Assembly (NCBI GenBank): GCA_035544215.1
Contig: DATKHY010000003.1
Span: forward strand, 248,001-312,000
Source: Candidatus Binatia bacterium
Lineage (GTDB): Bacteria > Vulcanimicrobiota > Vulcanimicrobiia > Vulcanimicrobiales > Vulcanimicrobiaceae
Reading direction: 5' to 3'
DNA length: 64,000 bases
Positions 8,025-17,520 of the stretch are shown here, in pieces. Positions within the stretch are counted from its first letter, which is position 1, and every line of letters starts with the position of its first letter. The position numbers and the translations under genes were made by a program. Below the pieces are notes generated by a model. The model was not told the DNA's origin, searched no databases, and worked only from the letters and a program-made list of their open reading frames with translations.

Positions 8025-8396
8025 ATGGCAGTTGCCGAACTCATCGAACAAATCGACAAGCTCACCGTTCTCGAGCTCGCGGACCTCGTGAAGCAGCTCG
8101 AGGAGAAATACGGCGTCTCCGCCGCCGCGCCGGTCGCGATGATGGCCGCCGCTCCGGGCGCCGCCGCGGCGCCGGCCGCCGAGAAGACCGAATTCGACGT
8201 GGTGCTTTCGGAAATCGGGCCGGAGAAGATCAAGGTCATCAAGGCGGTCCGCGAACTCACCAGTCTCGGACTCACCGAGGCCAAGGCCTTCGTCGAGAGC
8301 GCGCCCAAGGCGGTCAAGGAAGGCGTCAATAAAGACGAGGCCGAGCAGGTTAAGAAGAAGCTCGAAGAAGCCGGCGCCAAGGTGGAGATCAAGTAA
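8025..8396 (+). CDS. rplL: 50S ribosomal protein L7/L12
   Basis: 123 residues, normal length. An N-terminal dimerisation part ([20 protein letters not shown]), an Ala/Pro-rich hinge ([12 protein letters not shown]) and the conserved C-terminal factor-binding domain ([20 protein letters not shown], ending GAKVEIK). It forms the ribosomal stalk that recruits translation GTPases. Start ATG 8025 follows AAAGGAATAAA. It forms an operon with rplJ. Confidence 0.97.
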   Translation: MAVAELIEQIDKLTVLELADLVKQLEEKYGVSAAAPVAMMAAAPGAAAAPAAEKTEFDVVLSEIGPEKIKVIKAVRELTSLGLTEAKAFVESAPKAVKEGVNKDEAEQVKKKLEEAGAKVEIK

Positions 8397-8450
8397 ACGC
8401 AGTCCGGAACGAGCGGACCGGCGTGGCTGCAACTGCTGCCGCTCGTCGTC

Positions 8451-8900
8451 GTGGTCGCGGTTCTAGCGATACGCTTGATCCGGCCGCAGCGCATCAGCGT
8501 GACGCGGATGTGGATCACGCCGATCCTTCTCTGCGCGCTCACGGCATGGGCGATTTACGCTAACCAGCTCCTCAACCCGGCGCCGCCGGCGGAGATCGCG
8601 CTGGGGTTGATCGTCGGCGCCGGCGCGGGCATCCCGTTCGGACTCCTGCGCGGTATGCACACCGACGTGCGCCCGACCGATCGGCGCGGCGTGATGTATC
8701 TCGGCTCGTCGTGGGTGACGGTCGCAATTTTTGCCGGCGCATTCGTGCTGCGCTACGGCGCCCGAACGCTGATGCCGCATCGCGGCACTCTCGCGGCGAC
8801 GATCGGCGACGCGCTCCTCGCGTTCGCCATCGCGTTCATCGCGACGAGCTACTTCGTTATCTTTAGAAAGTACGAGAAGCTCACCACGGCCGGCGGCTAG
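8451..8900 (+). CDS. Integral membrane protein, CcdC/DUF1453-like
   Basis: 149 residues from GTG 8451, with about four hydrophobic helices. The central loop GLLRGMHTDVRPTDRRGVMY, between helix 2 and helix 3, resembles the CcdC/DUF1453 membrane family of unknown role. The frame is open back to the rplL stop with coding-like sequence (WLQLLPLVVVVAVLAI) but no ATG, GTG or TTG there, so the N-terminal helix may be truncated at the marked start or begin at a rare CTG. It could be co-transcribed with rplL. Confidence 0.65.
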   Translation: MVAVLAIRLIRPQRISVTRMWITPILLCALTAWAIYANQLLNPAPPAEIALGLIVGAGAGIPFGLLRGMHTDVRPTDRRGVMYLGSSWVTVAIFAGAFVLRYGARTLMPHRGTLAATIGDALLAFAIAFIATSYFVIFRKYEKLTTAGG

Positions 8901-9772
8901 GCGGACGCTGAGCGGAGACGCGCCGGAGTGATGCCTAGCACCTGACGCATGCAACGTGCCATGTGGCTCTGGTTGGCGAAGCCGGCCTGCAGCGCGACGT
9001 CGGCGAGCGGCGCGTGGCCGCCCTGAAGCAGTTCTGTGGCGTATTCGACTCGGCGGCGGATCACGTACTGATGCACCGGCATGCCGACGCTCTGCTTGAA
9101 GAGCGCCTTGAAGCGCGAAGAGCCCACGCCGGCGATGCTTGCTAGCTCGCCCAACGACAGATCGCTCGCGATGTTCGCCCGAATGTAGTCGAAGACGCGC
9201 GCGAGGCGGCGCTGCGGCAGGCTCGCGTTGCCGTTCATCGTTGCAGCGGGAACGTACGCGCGCAACAGGTGCGACGCCAGCGCCAGGCCGAGGCTGTCGC
9301 CGTAGAGACGGCCGAACGGTTCCTCGGCCTCGAGCTCGGCCTTCACCGCCCATCCGATGTGCTCGATGCGCGGGTCGCGGACGTGCAGTTGCGGCGGGAT
9401 CGCGACGCGATCGGGATCGATGCCCAACGACTCGGCCGCTGAAAGCACGAGCGCGGGGCTCAAGTACATCGAGAGCTTGATCGTTGCCGATTCGGTCTCC
9501 CAGACGCGTGGTACGCCGGGCGGCACGATTTTGACGTCCCCGGGCACCTGGAGCCGGCGCAACGTCTCGCCCTCGCACCGGCTCGTGACGAGGACCGGGC
9601 GTCCGACCTGCATGCTGACGTTGTGCCGCACGAACTGCTGCTCGGAGAATCCCGCCGACGCTTCGTAGAGAAAGGCGTCGAAGCCGCTCCAATTCCGCCC
9701 TACACTGCTCTTGCGTACACGGAAGACCATCTCGCGGTCCTCGTGCCGCAGCCACGCGCGCTCTTCCCACAT
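8897..9772 (-). CDS. AraC family transcriptional regulator
   Basis: 291 residues. The C-terminal hundred residues hold the double helix-turn-helix of AraC/XylS proteins: LGELASIAGVGSSRFKALFK, then LADVALQAGFANQSHMARCM and a final VLGITPARLR. The N-terminal part is a cupin-like effector domain with no clear ligand motif. ATG 9730 (MVFRVRK) is an alternative start. It is convergent with the preceding membrane protein (4-base overlap) and divergent from the HAF lipoprotein, which it might regulate. Confidence 0.88.
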   Translation of the reverse strand: MWEERAWLRHEDREMVFRVRKSSVGRNWSGFDAFLYEASAGFSEQQFVRHNVSMQVGRPVLVTSRCEGETLRRLQVPGDVKIVPPGVPRVWETESATIKLSMYLSPALVLSAAESLGIDPDRVAIPPQLHVRDPRIEHIGWAVKAELEAEEPFGRLYGDSLGLALASHLLRAYVPAATMNGNASLPQRRLARVFDYIRANIASDLSLGELASIAGVGSSRFKALFKQSVGMPVHQYVIRRRVEYATELLQGGHAPLADVALQAGFANQSHMARCMRQVLGITPARLRSASA

Positions 9773-9903
9773 GTCGAATTAGGGTTAACGCGACGGCCTC
9801 CCTGGTTGTGACCGTTTGTACTCCAAACCGCCCGAACGTGACAGACGGCGCGCGCGCGAGCCGCTAGGCTTGACGCAAATGCCCGCCTAGGTTGGAGGTT
9901 TGT

Positions 9904-11151
9904 GTGAGAGATCGAGTCGTCATTTGCATCGCCGCGCTGCTCGTCAGCGGCTGTTCCTCGTCGAGCCCCGGAAACGCGACCGTCGTTCCGAATCGCGCGC
10001 TGGCTCCGACTACGAGTGGAGGATACACGGTCACCGTTTTGCCGTCGCTGGGTGGAACGAACAGCGCCGCCAACTCGATCAACGGCCGCGGCTGGCCGAT
10101 GGGCACGTCGTTCCTTTCCGGGAATACCACGATGCACGCTGCGCTGTGGCGCAACGGGAACGTGACGGATCTCGGGACGCTGGGCGGCCCGAACAGCGCG
10201 GTCGAGTGGCCGGTTGAGAACGATAAGGGATACGTTTCCGGGATCTCGGAGACGTCGCACAAAGACCCGCTCGGCGAAAGCACGAGTTGGAGCTGTCACG
10301 CGTTTCTGCCCGACAATGGAAGCTCCGGCGATACGTGCCTCGGGTTTGTTTGGCACGCCGGACACATGCACCACCTTCCGACGCTCGGCGGAAATAACGG
10401 TTATGGCGCCGGCATGAATGAGGACGAGGTCGTAGGCTGGGCCGAAACCAAGCGGCACGACTCGACGTGCATCGCCCCGCAAGTGCTGCAGTTTCTTCCG
10501 ACCGTCTGGCACTTGAGCACGCGCAAGGCTCGCGCCCTTCCGACGCTGACGCTGCGCGGCAAGACCGAGCCGGACGGCGCCGCGACGGCGATTAACAAAG
10601 AAGGCGACATCGTCGGCATCTCGGGCATCTGCGATCAGGCCGTGGGGCGTTTCACCGCGCGCCACGCCGTGCTCTGGAAGAACGACAAGCCGGACGAGCC
10701 CATCGAGCTCCAGACGATCGGCGGAACCGCGTGGAACACGCCGACGGCGATCAACGATGCCGGGCAGATCGTAGGCTTCCTGGATAAAGACCTGAGAGAC
10801 CGCAAAGGCAATCCGAACTTCATCTCGGTGATCTGGACCGATCCGCAGTCGGCGCCGACGAAGATCGGTACGCTGCCGGGCGATAACGTCAGCGAGCCGA
10901 CATCCATCAACAACGAGGGTGCCGTCCTGGGCGTGTCGTTCCCCAGCTCGCACGTCTACGTCTGGCAGAACGGGATGATTACCGATCTGACGAATGTCGT
11001 GCTGCAAGCCTATCCGGAGCTCGAGCCGGTCAGCGTCGGTGGAATCAACGACCGCGGCGAGATTGCCGGACAGGCGTGTCAGCTTGTGAGCGGCAAGTGC
11101 CCATCGTCTGGTGCAACGTTCGTCACGTTCCTAGCGGTACCGAACGAGTAG
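9904..11151 (+). CDS. HAF-repeat lipoprotein
   Basis: 415 residues from GTG 9904, placed by GGAGG at 9894-9898 with five bases between. The signal peptide ends in a lipobox (LLVSGC, Cys about residue 17), so the protein is probably lipid-anchored outside the inner membrane. The rest consists of repeated blocks such as LPSLGGTNSAANSINGRG, DLGTLGGPNSAVEWP, AINDAGQIVGFL and SINNEGAVLGVS. This is the HAF (extracellular repeat) pattern, likely a beta-propeller. Function unknown. Confidence 0.85.
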   Translation: MRDRVVICIAALLVSGCSSSSPGNATVVPNRALAPTTSGGYTVTVLPSLGGTNSAANSINGRGWPMGTSFLSGNTTMHAALWRNGNVTDLGTLGGPNSAVEWPVENDKGYVSGISETSHKDPLGESTSWSCHAFLPDNGSSGDTCLGFVWHAGHMHHLPTLGGNNGYGAGMNEDEVVGWAETKRHDSTCIAPQVLQFLPTVWHLSTRKARALPTLTLRGKTEPDGAATAINKEGDIVGISGICDQAVGRFTARHAVLWKNDKPDEPIELQTIGGTAWNTPTAINDAGQIVGFLDKDLRDRKGNPNFISVIWTDPQSAPTKIGTLPGDNVSEPTSINNEGAVLGVSFPSSHVYVWQNGMITDLTNVVLQAYPELEPVSVGGINDRGEIAGQACQLVSGKCPSSGATFVTFLAVPNE

Positions 11152-11168
11152 CACGCGAAGCCGTCGGG

Positions 11169-11843
11169 ATGCAATGCGCTATCGTCGAGCTTCGACAGTA
11201 CACGCTGCATCCTGGACGGCGCGACGAGCTGATCGAGCTCTTCGAACGGGAGTTCTTGGAGGCCCAAGAGGCTGCAGGGATGGCCCTGATCGGGCAGTTT
11301 CGCGTGCGAGGTAAGGACGATCGCTTCGTTTGGCTGCGCGGCTTCGAGGACATGCAATCCCGCGCCGCATCATTGGCGGCCTTCTACGACGGGCCGGTCT
11401 GGGCGGCGCACCGCGCCGCAGCCAACGCGACGATGATCGATTCGAACAATGTTTTGTTACTGCGGCCGGCGCGCGCGGATTCGGGATTTTGCGTGTGCGA
11501 ATCGTTCCCAAGCGGTTCAGAAGCGCCGTCGGGTAGAGCGTATGTTGCCGGATTGCACTCCTTGCGCGAGTCGGCGCGAGAAGACGATCTTGCGCGAGTC
11601 GAGTCAGCTATCGCCCCGGGCGTCAACTCCGCCAGGGGTTCCATCCTCGCGTGGCACGTAAGCGAGCATAGTCCGAACTCGTTCCCGCGTCTGCCGGTTC
11701 GCGAGGGCGAAAACGTAGTGGTGTGGTTCGCGCGGTTCCCAGACGCGTCGAGCGCCGATGCCTGTCTGGCAGCGCAGCCTACGGAATTTGAACGCGCGGT
11801 AACGCTTAGGTTGATACCGACGCTGCGCTCACGCCTGCGGTAA
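11169..11843 (+). CDS. NIPSNAP family protein
   Basis: 224 residues from ATG 11169. The frame is open further upstream, but that part overlaps the HAF gene. The sequence begins MQCAIVELRQYTLHPGRRDE and continues IGQFRVRGKDDRFVWLRGF. This is the NIPSNAP ferredoxin-like fold, of unclear catalytic role. A second, weaker half (ILAWHVSEHSPNSFPRLPVR ... NVVVWFARFPD) suggests a tandem arrangement. It lies between two unrelated genes and ends three bases before the convergent hppA stop. Confidence 0.8.
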   Translation: MQCAIVELRQYTLHPGRRDELIELFEREFLEAQEAAGMALIGQFRVRGKDDRFVWLRGFEDMQSRAASLAAFYDGPVWAAHRAAANATMIDSNNVLLLRPARADSGFCVCESFPSGSEAPSGRAYVAGLHSLRESAREDDLARVESAIAPGVNSARGSILAWHVSEHSPNSFPRLPVREGENVVVWFARFPDASSADACLAAQPTEFERAVTLRLIPTLRSRLR

Positions 11844-11846
11844 GGA

Positions 11847-13952
11847 CTAGTGCGCTAAGAAGGCGACCAGGAGCAGCGCGACGATGTTGAGCACCTTGAT
11901 CATCGGGTTGATCGCGGGACCCGCGGTGTCTTTGTAGGGATCGCCCACGGTGTCGCCCGTGACGGCGGCCTGATGCGCGGTCGAACCCTTGCCGCCATAG
12001 TGCCCGTCTTCGATGTATTTCTTGGCGTTGTCCCACGCGCCGCCGCCCGACGTAAACGAGATCGCCACGAAGAATCCGGTGACGATCGAGCCGACGAGGA
12101 TGCCGCCCATCATCTGCGCGCCCGTGTCGCCCGGCAGCACGTGGAAGTACGAGAGCAGCACGACGAGTACCGGAACGCCGACCGGGATCAACGCGGGAAC
12201 GATCATCTGGTGCAGCGCCGAGCGCGTCACGATGTCCACGGTGGTCCCGTAGTCCGGGCGCGCGGTGCCTGCCATGATGCCGGGCATCTCGCGAAACTGG
12301 CGGCGCACTTCCTCGACCACCGCCCCGGCGGCCCGCCCGACCGCCTCCATCGAGAGCGATGCGAAGAGATACGGCAGCAGACCCCCGATGAGGAGGCCCG
12401 TGAGCACGAACGGGTTGCCGATCGTGAAGAGGTTACGCACGCCGTCGACGCAGGCGGTCTCCGCGCCGGGGCATTTGTGATTGGTTAACTGTTGCAGGAA
12501 CGACGCGAAAAGAACCAGGGCGGCCAGAGCAGCCGATCCGATCGCGTAGCCCTTAGTTACGGCCTTGGTCGTGTTGCCCACCGCGTCGAGCGGATCCGTG
12601 ACGTCGCGCACGTCGCGCGGCATGTCGGCCATCTCCGCGATGCCGCCCGCGTTGTCGGTGATGGGGCCGAACGAGTCGATCGCGACCACGATGCCTGCCA
12701 TCGAGAGCATCGCCATGACCGCGATGCCGACGCCGTAGACGCCCGACATCGCGTAGCTCACGAGGATCCCGACCACGATGACGATCGCCGGAAGCGCGGT
12801 CGCCTGCATCGAGACGGCGAGCCCTGCAATGATGTTCGTCGCGTGCCCCGTGATCGAAGCCTTCGCGATGCGCTGCACCGGCGGGAACTGCGCTCCCGTG
12901 TAGTATTCCGTGATCAACGTGATCAGGCCGGTGATGGCCACGCCGACGACCGCGCAGATGAAGATGTTCGTGACGCCGACCAGGTCCGTCCCCGCGAAGA
13001 CGCGCTGCGAAACGAAATAGAAGCCGATGAGCGCAAGGACTCCGGCGACCGTCATGCCGCGATAGAGCGCGGCCATGATCTTCGCGCGGCGGACGTGTCC
13101 GACGCCCACGAACATCGTGCCGATGATCGATGCGACGATCGAGACGGCCCCGAGCAAGAGCGGAAAAGTCGTAGCCCCCGGCAGCTTCGAGCCGAAGAGC
13201 AGGTTGCCGAGCAGCATCGCAGCCACGGTCGTGACGCAATACGTTTCGAACAGGTCCGCGGCCATGCCGGCGCAGTCGCCGACGTTGTCACCGACGTTAT
13301 CGGCGATGACGGCTGGATTGCGTGGATCGTCTTCGGGGATTCCGGCTTCCACCTTGCCCACCAGATCGGCCCCTACGTCGGCGGCCTTCGTGTAGATGCC
13401 GCCGCCGAGACGCGCGAAGACCGAGATTAGCGAGCATCCGAACGCGAGGCCTACCATCGCGTTGAGCGAGGTCGCGGCGTCGCCGTCGTTGACGCGCAGC
13501 AAGATCGCGTAGTATCCGGAGACGGCCAGCAACCCCAGGCCCACGACGAGCATTCCGGTGACCGAGCCGCCGCGGAACGCGACGTTGAGCGCCGGAGTCA
13601 GGCCGCCGCGCGCGGCCTCGGCCGTGCGGACGTTGGCCCGAACCGACACGATCATACCGATGAACCCCGCCGCTCCAGACAGGATCGCGCCGATCAGAAA
13701 CCCGATCGCCGCTTCCTTGCCCAGCGTGGGAGCAACGAAGATGACAATCGCGAGCACGATAGCGACGATGCCGATAGTACGGTACTGCCGCTGCAAGAAC
13801 GCCATCGCGCCTTCTTGAATTGCCGCGGCGATCTCGCGCATCCGCTCGTTGCCGGCGGGCTGGGCCAGCACCCAGAACGTGAGCGCGATTCCGTAGAGCA
13901 CCGCGAGGGCGCCCCCGATGAGCCCGCTTACAATGGCTGTCTGTGCGGTCAT
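11847..13952 (-). CDS. hppA: K+-independent membrane-bound proton-translocating pyrophosphatase
   Basis: 701 residues, about 16 membrane helices. It hydrolyses pyrophosphate and pumps H+ across the membrane. The substrate-binding loop [20 protein letters not shown] followed by [20 protein letters not shown] is intact. The family switch motif reads [10 protein letters not shown]. Lys in place of Ala and Thr in place of Gly are the marks of the K+-independent subclass. It starts at ATG 13952. A terminator-like hairpin stands in its leader. Confidence 0.95.
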   Translation of the reverse strand: MTAQTAIVSGLIGGALAVLYGIALTFWVLAQPAGNERMREIAAAIQEGAMAFLQRQYRTIGIVAIVLAIVIFVAPTLGKEAAIGFLIGAILSGAAGFIGMIVSVRANVRTAEAARGGLTPALNVAFRGGSVTGMLVVGLGLLAVSGYYAILLRVNDGDAATSLNAMVGLAFGCSLISVFARLGGGIYTKAADVGADLVGKVEAGIPEDDPRNPAVIADNVGDNVGDCAGMAADLFETYCVTTVAAMLLGNLLFGSKLPGATTFPLLLGAVSIVASIIGTMFVGVGHVRRAKIMAALYRGMTVAGVLALIGFYFVSQRVFAGTDLVGVTNIFICAVVGVAITGLITLITEYYTGAQFPPVQRIAKASITGHATNIIAGLAVSMQATALPAIVIVVGILVSYAMSGVYGVGIAVMAMLSMAGIVVAIDSFGPITDNAGGIAEMADMPRDVRDVTDPLDAVGNTTKAVTKGYAIGSAALAALVLFASFLQQLTNHKCPGAETACVDGVRNLFTIGNPFVLTGLLIGGLLPYLFASLSMEAVGRAAGAVVEEVRRQFREMPGIMAGTARPDYGTTVDIVTRSALHQMIVPALIPVGVPVLVVLLSYFHVLPGDTGAQMMGGILVGSIVTGFFVAISFTSGGGAWDNAKKYIEDGHYGGKGSTAHQAAVTGDTVGDPYKDTAGPAINPMIKVLNIVALLLVAFLAH

Positions 13953-13972
13953 GCTGTTCCTTGAACGGTCGA

Positions 13973-14000
13973 GGTAAAAATACCGGCCCCGGAGGGCCGA
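13973..14000 (-). terminator. Terminator-like hairpin in the hppA leader
   Basis: On the reverse strand CGGCCC-TCCG-GGGCCG is followed by GTATTTTTACC. It stands downstream of the small lipoprotein gene (14107-14550) and about 20 bases before hppA. It probably ends the lipoprotein transcript, or could act as an attenuator for hppA. The remaining 100 bases of this gap (14001-14106) are GC-rich and contain short inverted repeats that I could not match to a known riboswitch. Confidence 0.45.
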
Positions 14001-14106
14001 CCGGCGTGCCTACTCCGGCGGGGCCTGCAAGTCCTATCCGGCCGCTTGCTGGCGCGTGCAGAAGGCCCGCCGCGAGGCGAGCCTCGTCCGTCGCGCCGTG
14101 CTGTTG

Positions 14107-14550
14107 CTACAGCAGCGAGACCCGCACCGTGACGACGAGGCGATCCCCCTTGCCATCTTTCACAGTAAAGTGGCCGCTGCCGAACACGAGCGCAGTGATC
14201 GTGAATGTGGTATTCCGATTGCCCGACAATGGCGAGATCAGGATCAATCCTTGGGTATCGTTCTTGAGCGTGAAGACGTCCTTTTGACTCCCGCCCACCT
14301 CATGGAAGCGGCAGTTGACGATCCCGGCTAAGACGATGCGGATGTGGTCGCCGCAGCTGGAGAAAAGCTCCCCCTGCTCCTCGCCATTCGGCACGATGCC
14401 CCGATCCAAGCTTTGCCGGGACGACATGCCGCTCGACGGGAGGTATGGCGCGCTCCCTGAAGATGCGCCGTGGCACGCAGCCAGAATCAGCGAAAGAACG
14501 GCTATTCCAGTAACCAACCGTAAGCGTTGCTTTTTTGGGTGGTACTGCAT
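14107..14550 (-). CDS. Small lipoprotein of unknown function
   Basis: 147 residues. A basic N-terminus, hydrophobic core and lipobox (LILAACHG, Cys about residue 26) mark a lipoprotein. The mature part has two Cys (SSCGDH, NCRFHE) that could form a disulfide, and a beta-rich end resembling an immunoglobulin-like fold (RNTTFTITALVFGSGHFTV). Start ATG 14550 follows AAGGAG. No family is recognised. Confidence 0.75.
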   Translation of the reverse strand: MQYHPKKQRLRLVTGIAVLSLILAACHGASSGSAPYLPSSGMSSRQSLDRGIVPNGEEQGELFSSCGDHIRIVLAGIVNCRFHEVGGSQKDVFTLKNDTQGLILISPLSGNRNTTFTITALVFGSGHFTVKDGKGDRLVVTVRVSLL

Positions 14551-14575
14551 GATCGTTACTCCTTAGTTAGCACGC

Positions 14576-15862
14576 TTGGGTACCAAGAGAATTCCTGTTT
14601 TTCATAATAAACCAAACGAGGGCGTCCCTGCCATAATTAGCCGATCGGTCCCCTGCGAAGCCGCCGATTTTTTGGTGCTTGGGTGCGGTCCGGCGGGCGC
14701 GACGGCGGCGCGCGAGGGCGCGCGAGCGGGCGTTCGGACGCTCGTCCTCGAGCGCGACGCGGTGGTCGGAGAAAGGCGCGTCTGCGCCGCGGGCTTACGA
14801 CCCGGTTTCTGCGAGACGTTCGATCTTCCGCGAAGCATGATCCACTGCGACACTCCGCGACTCGCTCTGTTCGATCCGGACGGAGCGGAGCACGAACTGT
14901 TCTTCGGGCCGGGGCACACGACCACGCGTGAGGAGCTCGACGGCACGATGGCGGCCCTCGCTGCGCGGGAAGGCGCCGAGATTCGGACGCGAGCGTTGTT
15001 CCGTGCGATCGCTACTGAGGGGGATCGCCGGATCGTCGAATACGCGGATCTGACGAACGGCCGGCGCCGCGCCGTTGCCGCGCGCGTCGTGTTTTTCGCG
15101 CTGGGCGCGACGGCCCGGATGGAAGAGCCGCAGTTCGGGCGCGTCGCGATGCCGGACTGGCGCGACGGGCTGATGACGACGCTCCAATACAGGGTCTATC
15201 CCGAGCGCCCAGCCGCCGCGATCGCCTACCGCAGTCTCGAGCTCCATTACTATTGCGGTCGCGACGGGCGGCTGATCATTGCGTGGATGTTTCCGAAGCG
15301 CGATCACTTGGCGATCGGGCTGGGCGTGATGGGCAAGATCGGCGGCGCGGCGCTGCGCGCCGAGCTCGACGCGTTTACGGCGCGCGTGCGCGCGCGGCTC
15401 TACCCCGACGCCGGAGTCAAGGCCGTCAAGACGGAAGGCCATCTGCTCTACGGCGGGCGAGCGCGGCCGAGCGTCGCAGACGGCGACGTGCTGGTTGGAG
15501 GCACTGCGGCCGGTTTTGTGGACGCGACGAACGGTGAAGGAATCTTCGAAGCCGCGTTGAGCGGGCGGTTCGCGGCCGAAGCCGCCGTGCGTGCGATCGG
15601 ACGCGGCGAGCATGCGGGCGCGCGCTACGCCGCACTGATCGAGCGGCGGTTTGCGCGACGTCTGGCGCATCGCGTGCGGCTGATGCGGTACCTGGAGCGG
15701 CGCCCGCGCCGCTACGCGTTGCTCTTCCAGCAGCTCGCTAGGACTCCGGGGTTGGGCGAGGTATTGCTCAAAGAGGATTGCGAGCGAACGATGAGTGAGC
15801 GCCTGTATCTTTATCGTGAAGCGCTGCGATTTGGTCTTCGCACCTTCGCGTGCCGTGATTGA
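14576..15862 (+). CDS. Geranylgeranyl-reductase-family FAD-dependent oxidoreductase
   Basis: Up to 428 residues. The dinucleotide-binding site FLVLGCGPAGATAAREGARA is near the start. A second FAD motif is DGDVLVGGTAAGFVDATNGE, with EGIFEAALSGR after it, as in geranylgeranyl/digeranylgeranyl reductases and related flavin enzymes that reduce isoprenoid chains. The start is uncertain: TTG 14576 gives about 30 residues before the Rossmann strand, while TTG 14672 would begin at it. The last eight bases overlap the sigma-factor gene, so the two are probably co-translated. Confidence 0.8.
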   Translation: MGTKRIPVFHNKPNEGVPAIISRSVPCEAADFLVLGCGPAGATAAREGARAGVRTLVLERDAVVGERRVCAAGLRPGFCETFDLPRSMIHCDTPRLALFDPDGAEHELFFGPGHTTTREELDGTMAALAAREGAEIRTRALFRAIATEGDRRIVEYADLTNGRRRAVAARVVFFALGATARMEEPQFGRVAMPDWRDGLMTTLQYRVYPERPAAAIAYRSLELHYYCGRDGRLIIAWMFPKRDHLAIGLGVMGKIGGAALRAELDAFTARVRARLYPDAGVKAVKTEGHLLYGGRARPSVADGDVLVGGTAAGFVDATNGEGIFEAALSGRFAAEAAVRAIGRGEHAGARYAALIERRFARRLAHRVRLMRYLERRPRRYALLFQQLARTPGLGEVLLKEDCERTMSERLYLYREALRFGLRTFACRD

Positions 15863-16526
15863 CTCGGGCCTTTCGCGCGAAGAGGCCATTCACAAATACC
15901 TGCATCTAGTCAAATACGTCGCCGGGCGAATTCTGGTGAATCTTCCGGCCAGCGTCGACATCAACGACCTGATCAACGATGGGGTATTCGGATTGATGGA
16001 TGCAATCGAGAAGTACGACAGCTCGCGGACGGTTAAGTTCGAAACATACGCCATCACGCGGATCAACGGCGCGATCATCGACGCGCTGCGCTCGCTGGAT
16101 TGGGTGCCCCGAACGATTCGACAGCGAGCGCGGGAGGTGGACCGCGCATACGAGCGACTCGAGCTCGAGCTCGGGCGCACGCCGAGCCGCGACGAATTGG
16201 CGCGCAAATTAGACCTAACGCCGGAGGAGCTGGACCGGCTCCTGCAGCGCGTCGATGCGCGTTCCATGGTGCCGCTCGAGGCCGCGAGCGCCGTCCTGGA
16301 CGACGAGAGCGACGTGACGGCCGAACTCGAGCGCGAGGAGCTGCGCGCGGAGCTCAGGCAGGCGGTCGACGCGCTGCTGCCCCAGGAGCGCCTCGTCATT
16401 CGCGGTTACTACTTCGGCGGCGAGACGCTTAAGGAAATCAAGACGGCGCTGGGGGTCTCCGAGTCGCGGGTCTCGCAGATCCATGCTCAAGCCGTCCGGC
16501 GGCTGCGACAACGTTTGCGAGGCTAA
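15855..16526 (+). CDS. RNA polymerase sigma factor of the FliA/WhiG type
   Basis: 223 residues from GTG 15855 (an upstream GTG at 15795 is in frame). Region 2 is seen in YLHLVKYVAGRILVNLPASV and FGLMDAIEKYDSSRTVKFET. Region 3 is AREVDRAYERLELELGRTPS. Region 4 carries the helix-turn-helix GVSESRVSQIHAQAVRRL. This fits sigma-28-like factors that direct motility or developmental genes. No flagellar gene or anti-sigma factor is present in the window, so its regulon is open. It overlaps the end of the flavoprotein gene by eight bases. Confidence 0.9.
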   Translation: MIDSGLSREEAIHKYLHLVKYVAGRILVNLPASVDINDLINDGVFGLMDAIEKYDSSRTVKFETYAITRINGAIIDALRSLDWVPRTIRQRAREVDRAYERLELELGRTPSRDELARKLDLTPEELDRLLQRVDARSMVPLEAASAVLDDESDVTAELEREELRAELRQAVDALLPQERLVIRGYYFGGETLKEIKTALGVSESRVSQIHAQAVRRLRQRLRG

Positions 16527-16566
16527 GAGGTCGGTGCGGGGGCGATAGGGTATCGGGTCGGGGTAT

Positions 16567-17511
16567 ATGAGGAACAGCGATTTTGGTCGCCGTGTGATGT
16601 CCTTGTGTGCGGTGCTTGCGCTCACGGGATGCGGCTTCTCCGGCGTCGTGCCCGACCAAGCTTCCGGCGCGATTCGTGCGGCTGCGGCGTCCGATACGTC
16701 GTGGGTTGCGCCCGGCGTCGGGCGCCAGAACCTGCTGTACATTTCCGACGTCGGCACGGGCAAGGTCAACCTCTACTCGTATCCCGGCGGGAAGCTCGTC
16801 GGAGCGTTGTCGGGTTTCCAACGGCCGCAGGCGATGTGCGTTAACAAGGACGGCGACGTCTTCATTCCCGACTTGAACGCCTTCAAGGTCTTCGAATACC
16901 GCCACGGCGCCAAGAAGCGCACGGCGGCGCTGAGCGATCCGGGTCAGGATCCGGACGACTGCGCGGTCGATCCGACTACCGGTGCTCTTGCGGTGGCCAA
17001 CCTCAGCTCACCGTACTCCGGACCAGGCAACGTCATCGTCTACGCGCACGGAAAACGGACGGTATTCAGGGACCCGCAGATTCGCTACTACATGTTCTGC
17101 GGATACGACGATCACGGTAACCTCTACCTGGACGGCATGAGCAGCGGCAACTTCCAGTTCGCCGAGCTTCCGAAGGGCAGCAGGAGCTTCGTAAACATCA
17201 CTCTGGATAAGCATTTTCGGTACGGCGGCGCCGTTCAGTGGGACGGGCACGACGTGGCGGTCGGAGACTATGAGTCGAACGCCATCTATCAGTTCGCGAT
17301 CGATGGCACCACCGGGACGAAGGTCGGAGAAACGCGACTCGGCGGCTCGAACTACGCGATCGGCTTTTGGATTAACGGCTCGAAGGTCATCGGGCCGAAC
17401 GACGACAGCACGAGTGTCATGTATTGGGACTATCCGGGCGGCGGCAGGCACACGAAGCGGATCGGCGGCCTGCACACCCCGTGGGGCGCGGTCGTCAGCC
17501 CGGCGAAGTAA
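16567..17511 (+). CDS. Beta-propeller (NHL-like) lipoprotein, subgroup 1
   Basis: 314 residues. Signal peptide with lipobox LALTGC (Cys about residue 22). The mature part repeats a strand pattern: NLLYISDVGTGKVNLYSYPG, CAVDPTTGALAVANL, FCGYDDHGNLYLDG, VQWDGHDVAVGDYESNAIYQ. The shared phrases mark it as a paralogue of the proteins at 29203, 38675 and 40895. It is probably an outer-surface or periplasmic propeller that binds something; the ligand is unknown. The phosphoesterase gene follows after nine bases. Confidence 0.85.
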   Translation: MRNSDFGRRVMSLCAVLALTGCGFSGVVPDQASGAIRAAAASDTSWVAPGVGRQNLLYISDVGTGKVNLYSYPGGKLVGALSGFQRPQAMCVNKDGDVFIPDLNAFKVFEYRHGAKKRTAALSDPGQDPDDCAVDPTTGALAVANLSSPYSGPGNVIVYAHGKRTVFRDPQIRYYMFCGYDDHGNLYLDGMSSGNFQFAELPKGSRSFVNITLDKHFRYGGAVQWDGHDVAVGDYESNAIYQFAIDGTTGTKVGETRLGGSNYAIGFWINGSKVIGPNDDSTSVMYWDYPGGGRHTKRIGGLHTPWGAVVSPAK

Positions 17512-17520
17512 ACGCGCGGT

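Noticed and set aside
12492-13430. Long plus-strand frame opposite hppA (312 codons)
   Set aside because: It is the antisense shadow of a clear hppA; its product is a Arg/Asp/His-rich low-complexity chain with no domain.
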